From positions 1-50,737 of the forward strand of contig JAJZJC010000010.1 in assembly GCA_021810205.1 (NCBI GenBank): a stretch of 50,737 nucleotides of DNA. The letters run 5' to 3'. The notes beneath the pieces were generated by a model that worked only from the letters and a program-made list of their open reading frames with translations, had not been told where the DNA came from and ran no database searches. Each line of letters opens with the position of its first letter. The first letter of the stretch is position 1. A program made the translations under genes and the position numbers. Shown piece by piece: positions 37,178-45,742 of this stretch. This DNA comes from Actinomycetes bacterium (GTDB taxonomy: Bacteria; Actinomycetota; Acidimicrobiia; Acidimicrobiales; RAAP-2).

Positions 37178-38173
37178 TACAGCTGCGGCTTGTGATGTCG
37201 CTGCCTGGCGGAACGCTTGGGCGACGATCTCTTTGACCATGCGCTTGCGCCACACGTAGCTCAGGTCGGCGTTGTCGAGGGGCTTGGCAAGGCGGCTCGC
37301 CGCGTTCGCCACCTCCTCGATGGCTTCCTCGTCCAGACGTTGTCCGACGAGCCCGTGCACGAGGTCGCCCAACTCGACCGGCTGCGAGGCGACGGCCCCC
37401 AGCACGAGGCGGCACCCCTCCACGACGCCCCGGTCCATCTTGAGCGCTACCGCTGCGCCGGCCAGCGGGAAGTCCATCGACGAGCGGCGCCGGAGCTTCA
37501 CGTAGGACGAGCGCGAACCGTCGGGCGCCGGCAGCCGAAGACGGGTGAGGATCTCGTCGGGTCCGAGCGCGAGGTGGGCATTGCCGTCGTCGCGAAAGAG
37601 CGAGGCGATGGGGACGTCCCGCTCTCCTTCGGGACCGACGACGACGGCCGTCGCGCCGAGGGCGACCGCGATCGGTGCCGTGTCCGAGGACGAGATCGCC
37701 CAGCAGCGCGGGCTGCTCGAGGCCATCTGGCACTGCTCACCGCCGGTCTTCAGGCAAGAGCCGCTGGCGATCCGCCACTCCTCGCTCATGTCGTAGTAGT
37801 TGCAGCGAGTGTCGATGCACAGGTTCCCGCCGGCCGTGCCGGTGTTGCGCAGGGCAGGCGTGGAGACGACGCCGGCTGCTTGCGCGTATCCCGGCTGGTG
37901 GCGGGCGAGCCCACTGTCCTTCAGCACCGAGGTGAGCGTCGCCGAGGCGCCGATCTCGACGGCACCCGACGCCGTCGTCTCCAGGTGGCGAAGCGCGTCG
38001 AGGTGGCCGATCCCGACGAGGACAGCCGGTTGCAGCTGGCGCCGCTTCATCTTCGGGAGCAGATCGGTGCCCCCGGCGATCACGCGTGCCTGGCCGCCAT
38101 GGTCGGCGAGCATCGCGACGGCCTCCGCCAGGCTGGCGGGGCGGAGGTAGCTAAAGCGCGGCAGACGCAGCAT
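37172..38173 (-). CDS. hcrB: 4-hydroxybenzoyl-CoA reductase, FAD/[4Fe-4S] subunit (beta)
   Basis: A 333-residue FAD-binding subunit of the xanthine-oxidase family (VIAGGTDLLPKMK, NTGTAGGNLC). It carries the insertion unique to 4-hydroxybenzoyl-CoA reductase: C124, C140, C148 and C157 have the same 16-8-9 spacing as the [4Fe-4S] ligands reported for Thauera aromatica HcrB (as I recall, C122/138/146/155). This extra cluster lets electrons run backward, from ferredoxin to substrate. That separates a true reductive enzyme from ordinary Mo-hydroxylases. Its ATG lies 23 bp inside the hcrA 3' end. Last gene of the operon. Confidence 0.92.
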   Translation of the reverse strand: MLRLPRFSYLRPASLAEAVAMLADHGGQARVIAGGTDLLPKMKRRQLQPAVLVGIGHLDALRHLETTASGAVEIGASATLTSVLKDSGLARHQPGYAQAAGVVSTPALRNTGTAGGNLCIDTRCNYYDMSEEWRIASGSCLKTGGEQCQMASSSPRCWAISSSDTAPIAVALGATAVVVGPEGERDVPIASLFRDDGNAHLALGPDEILTRLRLPAPDGSRSSYVKLRRRSSMDFPLAGAAVALKMDRGVVEGCRLVLGAVASQPVELGDLVHGLVGQRLDEEAIEEVANAASRLAKPLDNADLSYVWRKRMVKEIVAQAFRQAATSQAAAVP

Positions 38174-40598
38174 CGGGAGGAGCCACCTTTACGCACGGAG
38201 GATAGGGGATCATCGGGAACGCTCGAGGGCCGGTGCGGGGGTCGCCTCCTTTGGCGCGCGAGTCGAGGGCGCGCAGGACCTTCTCGGGCGTCACGGGGAC
38301 CTCGTCCACCCAGATGCCGAGCGCGTCGTGGATGGCGGACACAACCGCGGGGACGACCGGCAGCAACGGTCCCTGGCCGACCTCCTTCGCTCCGTACGGG
38401 CCCTCGGGATCGGGCTGCTCGACGAGGAGGTGCTCGATCTCGGGCATGTCGGTGGAGAGCGGGGTCTTGTACTCGAGCACCGAAGGGTGGTGGAGGAGGC
38501 CGTTGCGGTACACCTGCGCCTCCATGAGGGCCTCGCCCAACCCCATGTACACGCCGCCCTCCACCTGCCCGCGCACGAGGAGCGGATTGAGCGCGCGACC
38601 GATGTCGTGCGCGATCCAGACTTTGTTGACCCTCACCTCGCCGGTGACGCGGTCCGCGTCGAGGTCTACGACGGCGGCGGAGAAGCTGAACGCCGGACTG
38701 GGACCCACGGCGGAGCCGCGGTACTTGCTGCCAGAGATGTCGGGGGGCGGCGCGTAGCTGCCGCCCGAGCCGAGCGAGCCGTAGAGCTCCTCGGCAGCGA
38801 CCACGGCCTCCTCGAAGCTGAGCGGGCCTATCTTGCCGCCCGCCACGGTCATCTCGGTCGGCTGGGCGCCGCTGCGCTCGGCGGCGGCGGCGACGAGGGT
38901 CGCGCGCATCTTGCGGGCGGCCTCGATCGCCGCGTTGCCGGCCATGAACGTGACACGAGAAGAGTACGAGCCGAGGTCGACCGGGGTGAGCCCAGTGTCC
39001 CCGGTCACGAGGCGTACGTCTTCCCGCTCGAGGCCCAGCTCCTCGGCGACGAGCGTGGCGAGCACGGAGTCCGAGCCCTGCCCGATGTCGGTGGCCCCGC
39101 AGAGCACGGTGACGCCGCCGCGGCCCACCTCGATGTTCACCTCGCTGTGTGGCATGCGGTTGAGGTACATCGGGGACCCGGCGCCGCAGAGGTAGGCGGA
39201 GACGGCGAAGCCCTGCCCGTGCCCGTCGCGCCGCCGGCGCCGGGAGTAGCCGGAGGCCGCCAGCACCTCGGCGGTGACGTTCTCGATCGCGCACGAGGTG
39301 ATCCGCAGCCCGTTGACCGTCCGAGAGTTGGGTCGCACGTAGTTCCGCCTCCGCAGCTCCACCGGATCCATGCCGAGGTCCTCCGCGAGCTTGTCGAGGT
39401 GGAGCTCGAGAGCGAAGCGGGGCTGCGGGGTGCCGTGCCCGCGCTTCGGCCCGCAGGGCGCCTTGTTGGTGAAGACCCGGCAGCCCTCGAAGCGATACGC
39501 CGGAAGGTCGTAGGTCGCAGGTTGCAACGCGCCCGTGTAGTACGTGGTCGCCGCGCCGAGGGACCCATGGGCTCCGCCGTCGAGGGCCGTGCGGAAGTGC
39601 ATCGCTCGGATTCGGCCGTCTCGCGTCACGCCGGTGCGCACCCACATCAGCACCGGGTGCCGACCACGATGGTTGTAGAAGACCTCCTCCCGGGTGAGGG
39701 TGCACTTGACCGGCCGGCCCGTGGTCATCGCCAGCTTGGCGATGACGATCTCATGGGCGCAGGGGTCGACCTTGCCGCCGAAGCCGCCGCCGTGCGGCGT
39801 CGCCACGACGCGGACGTGACCCATCGGCAGCCCGAGCACGCTCGACAACGCTCGGTGCACATTGTGCGGCGACTGCGTCGAGCTCCACACGGTGAGCTGG
39901 CCGTCGGCGAAGGTGGCCGTCGCCGAGTGCTCCTCCATCGCCAGGTGGGTGCTGCCTTCGTAGAAGAAGACGTCCTCCCGGACGTGGTCGGACGCCGCGA
40001 AGCCCTCCTCCACGTCGCCGAACTCGAGCGCTGCCAGACGGTGGATGTTGCTGTCCTTCGAGGCGGCGTGGATCGGCTCGTCCATCGGGACCTCGAGTGC
40101 CTGGTCGATCGAGGTCACGGGCTCGAGCAGCTCGTAGTCGACGTGGATCTTCTTGCATGCCTCGCGCGCCGTCGCCTCGTCACGGGCCGCCACGGCCGCC
40201 ACCGGCTCGCCCACGTAGCGGACCTTTTCGGTCGCGAGCGCCTGCTCCTCCTCGCTCGACGGGCTGACCCCGAAGCGAGTCGGCATCGCGGCCCCGGTGA
40301 GGACGGCCACGACGCCTGGGACTCCGGCCGCCTCCCGCACGTCGACGCCGCGGATCCGGGCGTGGGGGTGGGGGCTGCGCAGGAGCACGCAGTGGATGGT
40401 CCCGGGGAACGTGAGGTCGTCCGCATAGACCGTCCGACCCGTCACCTTCGAGACGGCGTCGACCCGCGGCATCGCCTTGCCGACGACCCGGAGCGCCCCG
40501 CCGGCCGACTCGATCGTGGCCGACTCGATCGTGGCCGACTCGATCGTGGCCGACTCGCTGGCGAGCCGACCATTCGCCCCTCCACGAGGGGCACTCAC
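38151..40598 (-). CDS. hcrA: 4-hydroxybenzoyl-CoA reductase, molybdopterin subunit (alpha)
   Basis: An 815-residue molybdenum-cofactor subunit. Motifs include VTGRTVYADDLTFPG, GGGFGGK (residues 270-276), KRGHGTPQPRFALE and GATDIGQGSDSVL. The enzyme removes the para-hydroxyl of 4-hydroxybenzoyl-CoA to give benzoyl-CoA. One oddity: in AKEVGQGPLL the position of the family's active-site glutamate (VGE) appears to be Q742 (codon CAG, 38375-38373). The N-terminus has a repeat ESATI x3 before the conserved domain at residue 35. GTG overlaps the hcrC stop (GTGA). Gene order C-A-B matches Thauera hcrCAB. Confidence 0.9.
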   Translation of the reverse strand: MSAPRGGANGRLASESATIESATIESATIESAGGALRVVGKAMPRVDAVSKVTGRTVYADDLTFPGTIHCVLLRSPHPHARIRGVDVREAAGVPGVVAVLTGAAMPTRFGVSPSSEEEQALATEKVRYVGEPVAAVAARDEATAREACKKIHVDYELLEPVTSIDQALEVPMDEPIHAASKDSNIHRLAALEFGDVEEGFAASDHVREDVFFYEGSTHLAMEEHSATATFADGQLTVWSSTQSPHNVHRALSSVLGLPMGHVRVVATPHGGGFGGKVDPCAHEIVIAKLAMTTGRPVKCTLTREEVFYNHRGRHPVLMWVRTGVTRDGRIRAMHFRTALDGGAHGSLGAATTYYTGALQPATYDLPAYRFEGCRVFTNKAPCGPKRGHGTPQPRFALELHLDKLAEDLGMDPVELRRRNYVRPNSRTVNGLRITSCAIENVTAEVLAASGYSRRRRRDGHGQGFAVSAYLCGAGSPMYLNRMPHSEVNIEVGRGGVTVLCGATDIGQGSDSVLATLVAEELGLEREDVRLVTGDTGLTPVDLGSYSSRVTFMAGNAAIEAARKMRATLVAAAAERSGAQPTEMTVAGGKIGPLSFEEAVVAAEELYGSLGSGGSYAPPPDISGSKYRGSAVGPSPAFSFSAAVVDLDADRVTGEVRVNKVWIAHDIGRALNPLLVRGQVEGGVYMGLGEALMEAQVYRNGLLHHPSVLEYKTPLSTDMPEIEHLLVEQPDPEGPYGAKEVGQGPLLPVVPAVVSAIHDALGIWVDEVPVTPEKVLRALDSRAKGGDPRTGPRAFPMIPYPPCVKVAPPDAASAAL
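40507..40557 (-). repeat. 15-bp in-frame minisatellite at the hcrA 5' end
   Basis: GACTCGATCGTGGCC (plus strand) is repeated three times exactly (40507-40551) with a partial fourth copy. On the coding strand it gives ESATI repeats. It lies between the start codon and the first conserved strand of HcrA, where disorder is expected. Confidence 0.95.
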
Positions 40599-41068
40599 CG
40601 CGCACCCCGCATCGTGTTCGTCGCCTGGGCGACCGCGTCGACGATGCTCGCGTAGCCCGTGCACCGGCACACGTTGCCGGCCAGGGCGGCGCGGATCTCC
40701 TCGCGGGTCGGGTCGGGCTGCTCGTCGACCAGCGCCTTTGCGCTGAGCAGCATCCCGGCGGTGCAGTAGCCGCACTGCGAGGCCCCGAGCGCCATGAACG
40801 CCTCTTGGAGAGGGTGCAGCGCCGGTCCCTCGGCGAGCCCCTCGACGGTCGTCACCTCGGCGCCTTCGAGCTGGTCGGGCAGCACCAGACACGAGAGCAC
40901 CGGCATCCCGTCGAGGAGCACCGTGCAGGCGCCGCACTCGCCCAGCTCGCAGCCGTGCTTGGTCCCCGTGAGACCCAGCCGCTCCCGCAAGATCTCGAGC
41001 AGCGTCTCACAGCTCTCTGCGAGCGTCTCGTAGCTCTCGCCGTTCACCCGCAGGCGCAGCACGCTCAC
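40595..41068 (-). CDS. hcrC: 4-hydroxybenzoyl-CoA reductase, [2Fe-2S] subunit (gamma)
   Basis: A 157-residue protein with the two [2Fe-2S] sites of the xanthine-oxidase family: plant-type C40, C45, C48, C60 (HGCELGECGACTV) and the helical-domain cluster C99, C102, C134, C136 (CGYCTAGM, CRCTGY). It relays electrons between HcrB and the molybdenum site. GTG overlaps the ferredoxin stop and its own stop overlaps hcrA, giving a tightly coupled fdx-hcrC-hcrA run. Confidence 0.92.
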   Translation of the reverse strand: MSVLRLRVNGESYETLAESCETLLEILRERLGLTGTKHGCELGECGACTVLLDGMPVLSCLVLPDQLEGAEVTTVEGLAEGPALHPLQEAFMALGASQCGYCTAGMLLSAKALVDEQPDPTREEIRAALAGNVCRCTGYASIVDAVAQATNTMRGAR

Positions 41069-41352
41069 TGCCTGCTCACCCAGCTCTCCACGAGCTCCCG
41101 TGCCGCCACGGGGTCCTCGAAGTGCAGTCGGTTGATCCGGGTGAACTCCTTCCATTCCGGCCGCAGGTCCGGCTCGAAGGCGATCGCCTCGACGGGGCAG
41201 GGCTCCACGCACGCAGCGCAGTCGATGCACACCGTCGGGTCGATGAAGAGCATCCGGTCGCCCTCGTCGGCGCTGATGCAGTCGACCGGGCACACGTCGA
41301 CACACGAACGATCGAGCGTGTCGATGCACGCGGCCCCGATCACGTACGCCAT
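41065..41352 (-). CDS. Two-cluster ferredoxin, likely donor to both reductases
   Basis: A 95-residue ferredoxin. Cysteines lie at 9, 17, 21, 25 (CIDTLDRSCVDVCPVDC) and 42, 45, 48, 52 (CIDCAACVEPCP). The N-terminal spacing C-x7-C-x3-C is like seven-iron FdxA proteins, so one cluster may be [3Fe-4S]. The second is a standard [4Fe-4S] motif. In Thauera a ferredoxin gene belongs to the bcr cluster and supplies benzoyl-CoA reductase. Here it lies between the bcr and hcr blocks and could serve both. ATG 41352 has GAGGTGG upstream and is preferred to the in-frame GTG 9 bp earlier. Confidence 0.85.
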   Translation of the reverse strand: MAYVIGAACIDTLDRSCVDVCPVDCISADEGDRMLFIDPTVCIDCAACVEPCPVEAIAFEPDLRPEWKEFTRINRLHFEDPVAARELVESWVSRQ

Positions 41353-41427
41353 GATGTCCACCTCGCTTCCTGTGAGCCCGGCCTGTCCCCGCCGTTCTCC
41401 TCGGTTCTTCGATTCTCGACTCGCATT

Positions 41428-42666
41428 TCACGTCCCTTCATGGGCGGGGCGCACGTCTACTCGAGAACGAGGCGTGTGGCCGCGCTGGTTGGTGGCGAGT
41501 CGCTCGAGGAGGGCGGAGGCCTCGGGCAGCTCGGTGGCCGGCTTCGCTTCGAGGACCTGCGCGTCGACCATGGCGGACACCCACTCAGCGGCGATCGGCG
41601 TGCGGACGACAGCCATCGTCCAGCCGTCCATGCCGACGCCTCCGGCCGAGAGGTCTGCCCATTCGCCGGCGAAGTCGGTGCAGCTGCCGCACTGCGGGCG
41701 CACCGTCGGTCGGACCTCGCGCAGGGGGACATGGAGGACGTTGCCTTCTCCCACGTGGGCCTTCGAGCCGGAGACCTGTCCCTCGGCGACGTGGTCGAGG
41801 TTCTGGTCCGTGTGGACGAGCAGCTTGCCCTTGATGTTGACCTTGGTGATCCGAGCGAGATCGAGGCCGAACCGCTCCTCGAGCAGGCCGTGGAGGAACG
41901 CGTCCTCCTCGAAGGTCTCGCTGCACATGAGGGCGATCGAGAGCACGACGGGGCGGAAGCGCTTCAGCCCGCTCGTCTGTCCTTTGACGAGGCCGGCCAC
42001 CTGGCAGGGCAGCCCGACGAATGCGAGGCGCAGCTTCGGGGAGGCGTCTTGGAGCATGAGCAGGTTGCGCGAGTAGGTGTAGCGGGAGCCGGCGGACGTG
42101 AGGACCTCGTCGGGGTCCGTGACGACGACTGGCAGGTTGCGCCAGGGCTGCTCGGGGTCGTGACGGCTGACGACGGCGGCGTCGACACGTCCGGTCCGCA
42201 TCGCCCAGGCGAGCATGGCGGTGACGAGCCCGCCGTCCTGGCCGTTGCTGGCGATGGCCCGTAGGGCGAGACGGTCGAGCTCGGTGCCGACGACCTCGTC
42301 GGGTCGCCGGGCACGTCCGAAGCGACCGACGTCGAGCGCGGCCGGGTCCGGGCGGAAGCGAGCGCAGACCCTCGTGCAGACGTCGCAGCCGGCGTCGCCA
42401 AAGCGGCAGCCAGCCGGACCGGACTCCTCGTCGGTCTGGTAGGGGCGGGTACCGGTGGTGGAGTAGTCGAGCACCCGCCGCGGGCAGGCGACGACACAGG
42501 CCCCGCAGCCGGCGCAGACGTCGGTGACGACCACCTCGCGGTACAGGTCGGACCAGCTCGGCTTCGCAGGGGCGTCCTCAGAGCGCGCGGAGCCGGTTGT
42601 CTCCTCGATCGTGTCGACCGTTTCGATCGTGCCGGCCGTTGCCGGCGCGGCTTGGACGGTGGTCAT
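41428..42666 (-). CDS. FrhB-like F420 hydrogenase/dehydrogenase beta-subunit family protein
   Basis: A 412-residue iron-sulfur flavoprotein of the coenzyme F420 hydrogenase/dehydrogenase beta (FrhB/FpoF) family. Two N-terminal cluster sites are visible: C51, C54, C57, C61 (CAGCGACVVACP) and C87, C94, C97, C101. NGQDGGLVTAMLAWAMRTG and FVGLPCQVAGL are family motifs, and PQCGSCTDFAGEWADLSAGG is the typical late signature. Family members pass electrons between F420H2 and iron-sulfur partners. It lies 7 bp after bcrD and before the ferredoxin, so the likely role is to reduce that ferredoxin with F420H2. A different hydride donor is possible. Confidence 0.85.
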   Translation of the reverse strand: MTTVQAAPATAGTIETVDTIEETTGSARSEDAPAKPSWSDLYREVVVTDVCAGCGACVVACPRRVLDYSTTGTRPYQTDEESGPAGCRFGDAGCDVCTRVCARFRPDPAALDVGRFGRARRPDEVVGTELDRLALRAIASNGQDGGLVTAMLAWAMRTGRVDAAVVSRHDPEQPWRNLPVVVTDPDEVLTSAGSRYTYSRNLLMLQDASPKLRLAFVGLPCQVAGLVKGQTSGLKRFRPVVLSIALMCSETFEEDAFLHGLLEERFGLDLARITKVNIKGKLLVHTDQNLDHVAEGQVSGSKAHVGEGNVLHVPLREVRPTVRPQCGSCTDFAGEWADLSAGGVGMDGWTMAVVRTPIAAEWVSAMVDAQVLEAKPATELPEASALLERLATNQRGHTPRSRVDVRPAHEGT

Positions 42667-42673
42667 CGCGGCC

Positions 42674-43492
42674 CTACGAGACCGTGATCCGCCGCCCGGC
42701 GGACGCCACGCGGTGGCGGTGGCGTCCGGCCAGCGCCGCCCCGAGCGCGAGCACGTCTTGGACCTCCTCGGGCGGTGGCACGTGGGCGTCGCCACCGAGC
42801 GCGTCGGCCAGCACGGACGCCATCGACTCGAACCGGAGGATGCCGCCGATCAAAGTGAACTCGGGCTCCATCTTGGCCCGCTTCATGAGCTGGACCGAGC
42901 GGGACACGAGGGAGGTGATCGCGCCCTGCATGATGTCGGCAGGGGCCACTCCCTGGGAGAGGTGGTTGATCACCTCGGCCTCGGCGAACACCGCGCAGAC
43001 CCCTGAGATCGGGACCTCCTCGCGGGAGGTGGCGGCGAGCGGTCCAATCTCCTGGGTGCTGAACCCCATGTAGCCGGCCGTCTTCTCGAGGAAGGCGCCC
43101 GTGCCCGCTGCGCACTTGTCGTTGAGGCGGAACGAGATCACCGTGCCTCGGCCATCGGTCCGGGAGACCTTCATCGTCTGGCCGCCGACGTCGAGGATGG
43201 TCCGGGTGCCGGGGTAGAGGAAGCAGGCGCCCCAGACCGCTGCGGTGAGGTCGGTGACGTTGAGCTGGCGGGCGGCGAACTGGAACCGGCCGGTGCCGGT
43301 GGTGGTGACGTAGGCCACCTCGCCCGGCTCGAGCCCCGTCCCGGCGAGGGCCTCGTCGAAGGCGCTCTGGGCCGCCTCGGCGAGGCGGTAGCCGGTGCGC
43401 CGCAGGGCGCGACCGACCACCTCGCCATCTTCGGCGACGACAACCGCCTTGGTGTAGGTGGAGCCGATGTCGATGCCGGCGTAGTGAGTCAT
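42674..43492 (-). CDS. bcrD: Benzoyl-CoA reductase ATPase subunit D
   Basis: A 272-residue member of the BadF/BadG/BcrA/BcrD ATPase family. ATP-binding GIDIGSTYTKAVV (residues 6-18) and DVGGQTMK (101-108) are clear. C127 (NDKCAAGTG) and C166 (SGVCAVFAE) are the cluster ligands that, paired with the A subunit, hold one [4Fe-4S] between the two chains. Together A and D use ATP to push electrons onto the B/C subunits. It starts 14 bp after bcrA. Confidence 0.87.
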   Translation of the reverse strand: MTHYAGIDIGSTYTKAVVVAEDGEVVGRALRRTGYRLAEAAQSAFDEALAGTGLEPGEVAYVTTTGTGRFQFAARQLNVTDLTAAVWGACFLYPGTRTILDVGGQTMKVSRTDGRGTVISFRLNDKCAAGTGAFLEKTAGYMGFSTQEIGPLAATSREEVPISGVCAVFAEAEVINHLSQGVAPADIMQGAITSLVSRSVQLMKRAKMEPEFTLIGGILRFESMASVLADALGGDAHVPPPEEVQDVLALGAALAGRHRHRVASAGRRITVS

Positions 43493-43506
43493 CACTGCCT
43501 CCCTCT

Positions 43507-44316
43507 TCAGACGCCTGCGGGTGCGTGCTTGGCGACGATGCGGTCCATGGCGAACAGCGACGCGCCGAGGGCACCCATGAAGTGCGAGTCCTCTCCGCAG
43601 TTGACGGGGAAGCCGAGCATGTCGGAGACGACGTTGACCATGCCGACATTGCGGGCGACCCCGCCGGTGAAGGTGACCTCCTCTTCGATGCCCACCCGGC
43701 GGAGCAGTCCCAGGGCCCTCGAGGCGACCGACTGGTGCACCCCGAGGAGGATGTCCTCGTCGCGCTTGCCCTTGGCGAGCCAGGCGAGGATCTCGGACTC
43801 CGCGAAGACCGTGCACGTCGTCGAGATGCGCACGGGCTTGTCCGAGCGCAGCGCCGTGGGTCCGAGGTCGTCGAGGGGCAGCTCGAGCGCCGAGGCGGCG
43901 GCGCCGAGGAAGCGCCCGGTGCCGGCCGAGCACTTGTCGTTCATCGCGAAGTCGAGGACCTCGCCGCGCTCGTTCACCTTGATCGCCTTGGTGTCCTGGC
44001 CGCCCATATCGAGCACCGTCCGGGTCCGGGGGAACATCTGGACTGCGCCGCGGGCGTGGCAGGAGATCTCGGTCGTCTGGGCGTCCCCGAAGGTCACCCG
44101 GAACCGGCCGTAGCCGGTCCCGATGACGTAGCCGACCCCGTCCTTCTCCTCGTCGATGTCGCCGTCGCGAAGGGCGAGCTCGTAGGCGCGCTCGGCTGCA
44201 AAGGTCACGTTCGAGCCGGTGTCGATGAGCGCCCGACCGGCGATGTGGAGCCGCTCGTCGATGATCACGGCCTTGGTCTGGGTGGAACCCACGTCCACGC
44301 CTGCCGCATAGGTCAT
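43507..44316 (-). CDS. bcrA: Benzoyl-CoA reductase ATPase subunit A
   Basis: A 269-residue BadF/BcrA-family ATPase, paralogous to the next gene. [13 protein letters not shown] (6-18), DMGGQDTK (103-110), C129 (NDKCSAGTG) and C168 (TTCTVFAE) are intact. Two different ATPase genes side by side are characteristic of class I benzoyl-CoA reductase. 2-hydroxyacyl-CoA dehydratases have a single homodimeric activator. The chain is much shorter than the long BcrA of Thauera, as I recall it (about 430 residues), and nearer the short subunits of the Azoarcus bzdP/bzdQ type. Confidence 0.85.
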   Translation of the reverse strand: MTYAAGVDVGSTQTKAVIIDERLHIAGRALIDTGSNVTFAAERAYELALRDGDIDEEKDGVGYVIGTGYGRFRVTFGDAQTTEISCHARGAVQMFPRTRTVLDMGGQDTKAIKVNERGEVLDFAMNDKCSAGTGRFLGAAASALELPLDDLGPTALRSDKPVRISTTCTVFAESEILAWLAKGKRDEDILLGVHQSVASRALGLLRRVGIEEEVTFTGGVARNVGMVNVVSDMLGFPVNCGEDSHFMGALGASLFAMDRIVAKHAPAGV

Positions 44317-44407
44317 TGTCCGTCTCTCCTTTCTGCTGCTCGCCTCGTCGGCTGCTCCCGACCCGACCCGGCCGCGCGATGGTCGGCGCGTTCGCGCCGG
44401 GTGCCCG

Positions 44408-45742
44408 TCACGACCGTGCCCCGGCGAGCAGGCGCCTGGTCTCGAGGCCCTCGAAGAACGCGTCGACACGGTTGCGCATGCCTGCCTCTGCGACGACGCG
44501 GGGATCCATGTGGTCCGAGTCGATGAGCAAGGCGTTGACGTCCGTCTGCTCCAACACCGCTCGCCGGCTGTCGGCGAGCCCGGAGGACACGGTCCTGCAG
44601 GACTTGATCGCGTGGAAGACGATCCCGTCGATGCCGTACGGCTCGGCCATGTCGGCCAGGACTCGGTCGACATGGAACATGGTGTCCATCGCGGCCCGGC
44701 CGGTGACGAGCAATCCCTCGGCCAGGCTGTCGAGGGGTCGGGAAAGGTCGTACTCGTAGCCGGTGCTCCAGCCGCCCGACGCGAACCAGGTGTAGCTCGA
44801 GCCGACGAAGATCCCGCCGTGCTGGGTGAACATCTCGGAGAACTTCCGGTAGATCGGGTAGCACGGGACACCTACGAAGGCGAGGCGGTGGCGCTCCTCG
44901 AAAGGAGTCCCCAGGCCGCGGGCCGCCTTGTACTCGAGCTCCTCGACGACGTCGTGGAAGTAGTCGGCACCCTCGGCGCGGCCGCGCAAGGCGTTCACGA
45001 CGCCCAGGTAGACGGTCCCGTCGGTCACCGCGTTGAACACCGCGGGGCGGGCCTTGTTCAGGTCGAGCACCCGCACCCAGGCGCGGGTCATCGAGTTGGC
45101 GTGCGTCATCGCCTCGACGAGACGGTCCTGGTCGAAGCGCCGTCCGCTGACCTGCTCGCAGACCTCGATGAGCTCGTCGACCTGGCCGCGCACGTAGGCG
45201 AGGTCGTTCTCGTAGTCGACGTGCCCGCGCCCGGGAAGGCGACCGCCTGCCCTCGAACCGGGGATGTCGAGGGTCACGATCGGGATGTGGTACAGCCGCT
45301 CCCAGATCTCCGCCCACTTGATGTAGGTGTTGCAGACGTTCGTCTGGAGGGCGAGGTCGGGGGGCGGGATGCGGCCCATCGGGTGGTCCCCGCCGCGCAG
45401 CTGCATGCCGACGTCGGCCTTCACGTAGCCGCAGACGTCCGTGGCGTACCCGTAGCCCTCCGCCTGGTCGATGTAGTCCTCGGCGACGTGGCGCACTGCG
45501 GTCTGGAGCCCGTTGATCTCGGGCAGGACGAGGTTGAAGCCGAACGATTCGAGCAGCTCTGCGGCGCTGCCCATCACGAACACGTACGCCGCCTTCTCAC
45601 CCCGCTCGGGTCCCGAGCTCACGCGGCCGTACCACTCCTTGAACAGCCGGTTGCCTTCTCGGTTGCCCCGGCCGATCAGCTCCGAGGTGTCGACGGTCGC
45701 CTGTGCCGCGACCTTCGGGCTCGTGTCGTTGTCCATCTTCAT
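44408..45742 (-). CDS. bcrB: Benzoyl-CoA reductase subunit B
   Basis: A 444-residue HgdB/BcrB-family protein. Three spaced cysteines suited to [4Fe-4S] binding are visible in [30 protein letters not shown] and [16 protein letters not shown]. With BcrC it forms the module that binds benzoyl-CoA and reduces the ring by two electrons to cyclohexa-1,5-diene-1-carbonyl-CoA. The ATG overlaps the bcrC stop (ATGA), which selects 45742 over the ATG at 45736. A 91-bp gap without features separates it from bcrA. Confidence 0.87.
   Translation of the reverse strand: MKMDNDTSPKVAAQATVDTSELIGRGNREGNRLFKEWYGRVSSGPERGEKAAYVFVMGSAAELLESFGFNLVLPEINGLQTAVRHVAEDYIDQAEGYGYATDVCGYVKADVGMQLRGGDHPMGRIPPPDLALQTNVCNTYIKWAEIWERLYHIPIVTLDIPGSRAGGRLPGRGHVDYENDLAYVRGQVDELIEVCEQVSGRRFDQDRLVEAMTHANSMTRAWVRVLDLNKARPAVFNAVTDGTVYLGVVNALRGRAEGADYFHDVVEELEYKAARGLGTPFEERHRLAFVGVPCYPIYRKFSEMFTQHGGIFVGSSYTWFASGGWSTGYEYDLSRPLDSLAEGLLVTGRAAMDTMFHVDRVLADMAEPYGIDGIVFHAIKSCRTVSSGLADSRRAVLEQTDVNALLIDSDHMDPRVVAEAGMRNRVDAFFEGLETRRLLAGARS

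Noticed and set aside
38328-40655. A 775-codon plus-strand frame across hcrA
   Set aside because: It is the antisense shadow of hcrA, with His/Arg/Gly-rich composition and no motif.
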